From: CAZFQG01 sp964520785
Lineage (GTDB): Bacteria; Planctomycetota; Planctomycetia; Pirellulales; Thermoguttaceae
Direction: 5' to 3'
DNA length: 37,860 nucleotides
Assembly: GCA_964520785.1 (NCBI GenBank)
Contig: CAZFQG010000040.1
Coordinates: forward strand, 1-37,860
How positions within the stretch are numbered: position 1 is the first letter of the stretch; every line of letters begins with the position of its first letter. Of the stretch, positions 34,632 to 37,860 are shown one piece after another. The notes beneath the pieces were generated by a model. The model worked only from the letters and a program-made list of their open reading frames with translations. It was not told the origin of the DNA and searched no databases. A program made the position numbers and the translations under genes.

Positions 34632-34760
34632 TACCCCGCTCACCCACTTCTCTGCAACTCCGAAGCGCACTTCGCCGATTCCTGAAGTCGCGGTCCGCGC
34701 CATGGAGGCCCGATGCTAGAGCCGATATCCGGCTCCTTGCCGCCCCATCCCTTGCGAAAA

Positions 34761-34777
34761 GTTCTCCCAACGAGAAC
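34761..34777 (+). repeat. Small inverted repeat in the rng leader
   Basis: GTTCTC-CCAAC-GAGAAC (34761-34777) is a perfect 6-bp stem with a 5-base loop, 46 bases before the RNase E/G start. It could be an RNA hairpin in the DUF2344-rng intergenic space, which is otherwise featureless. RNase E mRNAs are often self-regulated through their leaders, but nothing here proves that. Confidence 0.35.
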
Positions 34778-34823
34778 GCACGATTGTCGGCTCGCCGATC
34801 TCGCCGAGTGAGAAAGCTACGAC

Positions 34824-36446
34824 ATGAAGCAGGAAATGCTCATCAACGTGTCGCAACCGGAAGAGTGCCGGATCGCGATCATCGAGGACGGTGTCCTCGA
34901 AGAACTCTATGTGGAACGGATGACTCACGACAGCTATGTCGGCAATATCTATAAGGGAGTCGTCACCAATCTGGAGCCCAGTATCCAAGCGGCCTTTGTA
35001 GACTTCGGTGTCGGACGCAATGGATTCTTGCACATCAGCGACATCGAACCGCAATACTTCCGCCAAGGTGGTTATGATCCGCGCAAAGCCATCACCGACG
35101 ACGGACCCTACGGCGACATCGAGACCAATAACGGCCGGCGCGGGGGTGGTCGAAGCGGGAACCGGGGAAACCGACGTTCCCGGCCGAGCCTGCGCCCGCG
35201 GGTGAAGCCGCCGATCCAGGAGATTCTTCAACGGGGCGACGAAGTCCTCGTCCAGGTGACGAAAGAAGGACTCGGTTCCAAAGGGCCCACTTTATCCACT
35301 TACATCAGCATCCCGGGCCGGTATCTGGTGCTGATGCCGGCCCTCGGTCGGGTGGGAGTTTCTCGGAAAATCGAGGACGAACAGGTCCGCCTGCGGCTCC
35401 GCCAAGTAATGAACGAATTGAATCCGCCGGCAGGGGTCGGGTTTATCGTACGCACGGCGGGCTCCGACCGGACGAGGAAGGAACTGTCTCGCGATCTCGC
35501 CTATTTGCTCCGCCTATGGAAGGTCATCGTCCGCCGGCTCAAGAAGGTGCCCGGCCCGTGCGACATCTACGAAGAAAGCGACATGATAATCCGAACGATC
35601 CGGGACATCTTCACCGGAGACGTCGATAGCATCATGATTGATGAGCCCTCGGCGTTCGAACGCGCCAAGGAGTTCCTGCAGCAGGTAATGCCCCGACATG
35701 TCAATCGCCTGCAGCTTTACGATGGTCGCGAGCCATTGTTTCACAAGTACAAGCTCGACGAGGAGATCGCAAAGATATACCGTCGCCAGGTGCCCCTTCC
35801 TCAAGGGGGATCGATTGTCATCGATCAGACGGAGGCTCTAGTGGCCATCGATGTCAACAGTGGTAGTTTCCGCGCGGACGATTCCGCGGAAGAGACGGCA
35901 TATCAAATCAACCTGTTGGCCGCCAAAGAAATATCGCGACAACTCCGACTCCGCGACCTGGGGGGTGTGATCGTCAACGATTTCATCGATATGCGACAAG
36001 AACGGCACCGTAGGGGCGTGGAGCGAGCCTTGCGCGACGCGGTGCGCCGAGATCGTGCCAGGACGAAGATTCTCAGAACCAGCCCCTTCGGGCTGATTGA
36101 GATGACCCGCCAAAGGATCCGTCCGAGCTTGAAGCGAAGCGTTTACACCGACTGTCCCTGCTGTAACGGAGCCGGCGTGGTAAAGACTTCGGAGAGCATG
36201 GCGCTGGAGGTTATCCGATTCCTCATGTTGGCGGCGCACAACACCGACATTGCCCACGTAAGCGTCACCGTGACCGACGAAGTCGCGGCATACCTGAGCA
36301 ACAAGAAGCGGAGGACCCTCGCGAAGCTGGAGGATGAGGGGGAAATGACGATTCAGGTATTTGGTGCGAAGAATGTTTCGCCGGAGCACTTAATCTTCGA
36401 ATGCCGTGACGTCGAAGGAAACGAAATCGAGTTTTCGATCGAATAA
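34824..36446 (+). CDS. rng: Ribonuclease E/G family endoribonuclease
   Basis: A 540-residue RNase of the RNase G/E type, which cuts single-stranded AU-rich RNA in rRNA and mRNA processing. The N-terminal S1 domain covers about 36-165 (YVGNIYKGVV, AFVDFG). A basic Arg/Gly-rich insert lies at about 98-127. The DNase I-like catalytic part has AIDVNSGSF (D343) and NDFIDM (D386), the two metal-binding aspartates. The zinc-link CPCC is at 444-447, and YEESDMIIRTIRDIF is the usual 5'-sensor-linked stretch. It ends without the long scaffold of E. coli RNase E, so it is of G size. It lies between DUF2344 and rplU, a common arrangement. Confidence 0.95.
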   Translation: MKQEMLINVSQPEECRIAIIEDGVLEELYVERMTHDSYVGNIYKGVVTNLEPSIQAAFVDFGVGRNGFLHISDIEPQYFRQGGYDPRKAITDDGPYGDIETNNGRRGGGRSGNRGNRRSRPSLRPRVKPPIQEILQRGDEVLVQVTKEGLGSKGPTLSTYISIPGRYLVLMPALGRVGVSRKIEDEQVRLRLRQVMNELNPPAGVGFIVRTAGSDRTRKELSRDLAYLLRLWKVIVRRLKKVPGPCDIYEESDMIIRTIRDIFTGDVDSIMIDEPSAFERAKEFLQQVMPRHVNRLQLYDGREPLFHKYKLDEEIAKIYRRQVPLPQGGSIVIDQTEALVAIDVNSGSFRADDSAEETAYQINLLAAKEISRQLRLRDLGGVIVNDFIDMRQERHRRGVERALRDAVRRDRARTKILRTSPFGLIEMTRQRIRPSLKRSVYTDCPCCNGAGVVKTSESMALEVIRFLMLAAHNTDIAHVSVTVTDEVAAYLSNKKRRTLAKLEDEGEMTIQVFGAKNVSPEHLIFECRDVEGNEIEFSIE

Positions 36447-36503
36447 AGACGCGCCGCCCCCCACAAAGAGGTGCTTGTGTCGTCTTTCCTCGCGTTAAGA
36501 CCC

Positions 36504-36532
36504 TTGTCCAGATTTCGCCTTTTGGCTAAAAT
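36504..36532 (+). promoter_or_regulatory. Candidate promoter of rplU
   Basis: TTGTCC (36504-36509), a 17-base spacer and TAAAAT (36527-36532, 5 of 6). The start point near 36539 gives a leader of about 110 bases that contains a CTTCCG/CGGAAG pairing (36585-36590 with 36612-36617). The leader could host ribosomal-protein feedback control, which is speculative. Confidence 0.55.
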
Positions 36533-36649
36533 GGCGGGTTCGATTTGAGCGCCTCTCGGCGTCCGCTGGATTATAAACCCGGTTCTTCCGAAGACGGATT
36601 GCATTTGAAATCGGAAGTGTTCAGAATTAACTTTTAGGAATTGAAATAC

Positions 36650-36967
36650 ATGTACGCGATCATTGAAGAAAGTGGGCGACAGGTGAAAGTCCAGGAAGGC
36701 CAGGAGCTTCGCGTGGACTTTCTGGCCGACGCGGCCCAGGGGGACGAAATCGTCTTCGACAAGGTCCTTGCCGTTCGTGGCGAGGACGGGTTCCACGTGG
36801 GTCAGCCGATCTTGGAGGCGGCCCGCGTGACCGGTGAAGTCCTTGGAACCGAGCAGGGGAATAAACTGGTCATCCAGAAGTTCCGTCGTCGGAAGAATTC
36901 GCGGCGCCGCACGGGACATCGTCAGACCTACACGAGGGTGAAAATCAACAAGATTGACGTCCAATAA
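36650..36967 (+). CDS. rplU: 50S ribosomal protein L21
   Basis: A 105-residue L21 of normal length. MYAIIEESGRQVKVQEGQ at the start, DEIVFDKVLAV in the middle, and the basic FRRRKNSRRRTGHRQ with YTRVKI at the end are the standard L21 pattern. It binds 23S rRNA in the large subunit. The ATG at 36650 (AGGA 10 bases before it) matches family starts; a TTG three codons upstream is less likely. In most bacteria rpmA (L27) follows directly, often with obg. Here the next gene, 107 bases on, is a lipoprotein, so rpmA must be elsewhere. Confidence 0.97.
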   Translation: MYAIIEESGRQVKVQEGQELRVDFLADAAQGDEIVFDKVLAVRGEDGFHVGQPILEAARVTGEVLGTEQGNKLVIQKFRRRKNSRRRTGHRQTYTRVKINKIDVQ

Positions 36968-37074
36968 TCATCTTGGATCCCCAACCGAGCCGCCGGATCG
37001 AATCCCGCCGGATTTCCGCGGCGCTTTCCAGAAGCGGTTTTCGGTGATCCCATCATCATTCCAGGAGGTTCGCA

Positions 37075-37698
37075 ATGCTCTCGCGCTATTTGAGGCCCTT
37101 ATCGTGCATCGGGTTGGTCGTCCTGCTGGCCGGCTGTTGGGGTGGACCGAGTCGCGTTCATCCGCCGGGCATCGACGCTGGCGCCGCCGGTGTCGCCGCG
37201 ATTGAGGAGTACGATACGGACGGGGACGGCGCGATCTCGGCCGAGGAGGCAAAAGGGTCCATTAGACAGGCATTCAGGAAGCTCGACGGCGCCGTCGAGG
37301 GCACCACCCCCGACGGAAAGGTGACGGCCGAGGAAATCACCGCGCGGATCAACAAATGGAAGGAATCGCGAGTCGGCCGCATGTCGATGCAATGTACCGT
37401 CCGTTTCCGCGGCAGTCCCCTGGCCGACGCGACCGTCCGGTTCGTGCCCGAGAAGTTTCTCGGCGACGAGATTCAGGCGGCCGTGGGAACGACCGACCGG
37501 AACGGGACCGCCGTCTTGAGCGTGCCGGAGGCGATGCCGCCGGGAGTTGCCCCCGGGCTGTATAAGGTCGAGATTTCCAAGCAGATGAACGGCCAAGAGA
37601 TGATCCCCGCCCAATACAACACGCAGACCATTCTCGGCCAAGAGGTGGCCAGCGACGCGATCGGGATGGAGGCGGGAATCGTCTTTAATCTGCAGTAG
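37075..37698 (+). CDS. EF-hand lipoprotein with carboxypeptidase-regulatory-like domain
   Basis: A 207-residue lipoprotein. The lipobox VLLAGC ends in the lipidated C21. An EF-hand calcium loop DTDGDGAISAEE is at 47-58, and a second degenerate one is near 77-88 (TPDGKVTAEE). From about residue 105 a small beta-sandwich follows (VRFRGSPLADATVRFVPE, TDRNGTAVLSVPEAMPPG, LYKVEISK), like the transthyretin/CarboxypepD-regulatory domains found in planctomycete lipoproteins. It probably faces the periplasm or the cell surface; its function is unknown. A perfect AGGAGG lies 7 bases before the ATG. It is separated from rplU by 107 bases. Confidence 0.85.
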   Translation: MLSRYLRPLSCIGLVVLLAGCWGGPSRVHPPGIDAGAAGVAAIEEYDTDGDGAISAEEAKGSIRQAFRKLDGAVEGTTPDGKVTAEEITARINKWKESRVGRMSMQCTVRFRGSPLADATVRFVPEKFLGDEIQAAVGTTDRNGTAVLSVPEAMPPGVAPGLYKVEISKQMNGQEMIPAQYNTQTILGQEVASDAIGMEAGIVFNLQ

Positions 37699-37704
37699 AT
37701 TGGG

Positions 37705-37860
37705 ATGCGCAATCTCGACGCGCTTTTTGCCGCGCTGACGCAGAGCACGTTCCGGTCGAGGTTTCGGTTGGGGGCGAAGGAACGTGCTTACCTAACAACC
37801 AAAACGACGGCGGTCATCCTGGAACATGGCCGCCGATTCGTTTTGGAGCGTCTGGCGCCG
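37705..37860 (+). CDS. DUF4186-like protein, 5' part only
   Basis: A frame opens at the ATG 6 bases past the lipoprotein stop and stays open to the window end (52 codons). LDALFAALTQSTFRSRFRLG (4-23), AKERAYLTTK and HGRRFVLERLAP match my memory of the N-terminus of DUF4186, a small conserved family of unknown function whose Cys-containing middle lies beyond the cut. Codons are as in the neighbouring genes. The ribosome site is weak, so it may be translated by coupling to the lipoprotein gene. Confidence 0.6.
   Translation, partial: MRNLDALFAALTQSTFRSRFRLGAKERAYLTTKTTAVILEHGRRFVLERLAP

Overview
The window looks like a chromosomal segment of a planctomycete (Planctomycetota, probably Pirellulales or a relative). 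It is GC-rich. It carries several families typical of that phylum: a DUF1559-type pseudopilin, two PEP-CTERM proteins (one also with dockerin repeats), a large secreted c-type cytochrome related to the hydrazine synthase alpha subunit and ending in a formylglycine-generating-enzyme (FGE) domain, a Cys-rich secreted repeat protein, and an EF-hand lipoprotein. The assignment rests on gene content only. I recognised no tRNA, rRNA, CRISPR array or complete insertion sequence.

Left part, 1-12742, all minus strand: a GH172-like (DUF2961) secreted glycosidase; a MITE-like element with hairpin ends; a zinc-ribbon membrane protein; quinolinate synthase NadA, joined in one uninterrupted frame to a secreted GH127 beta-L-arabinofuranosidase-like enzyme; a secreted gluzincin-like protein; a broken remnant gene; and the 1231-residue cytochrome/FGE protein. 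GH172 and GH127 both suggest breakdown of arabinofuranose-containing glycans.

Middle part, 12743-24840: glycerol kinase (divergent from the cytochrome gene); the Cys-rich protein (minus strand); then a plus-strand series of a cupin, a secreted PQQ-type beta-propeller, archease, a PfkB sugar kinase, a DUF1559 pseudopilin behind a near-consensus promoter, a small membrane protein, and two exported PEP-CTERM proteins that share a propeller-like repeat.

Right part, 24841-37860, all plus strand: two tandem paralogous secreted helical-repeat proteins with an identical four-cysteine tail; a membrane polyferredoxin with a degenerate heavy-metal-associated-like domain; and an overlapping SufC-like/SufB-like pair that matches the minimal SUF-like (SMS) iron-sulfur assembly system. 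These five genes form an iron-sulfur/redox neighbourhood and are the best candidate for an undescribed system. Next come hpf-ptsN-ptsH-ptsI, which looks like a regulatory PTS without permease and is closed by a clear terminator; a DUF2344 protein and RNase E/G behind a strong promoter with a structured leader; rplU without the usual rpmA; an EF-hand lipoprotein; and the start of a DUF4186-like gene cut by the window end.

Promoters and terminators were judged by eye from hexamers, spacing, stems and T-runs. Family names come from motif recognition, not from database searches.
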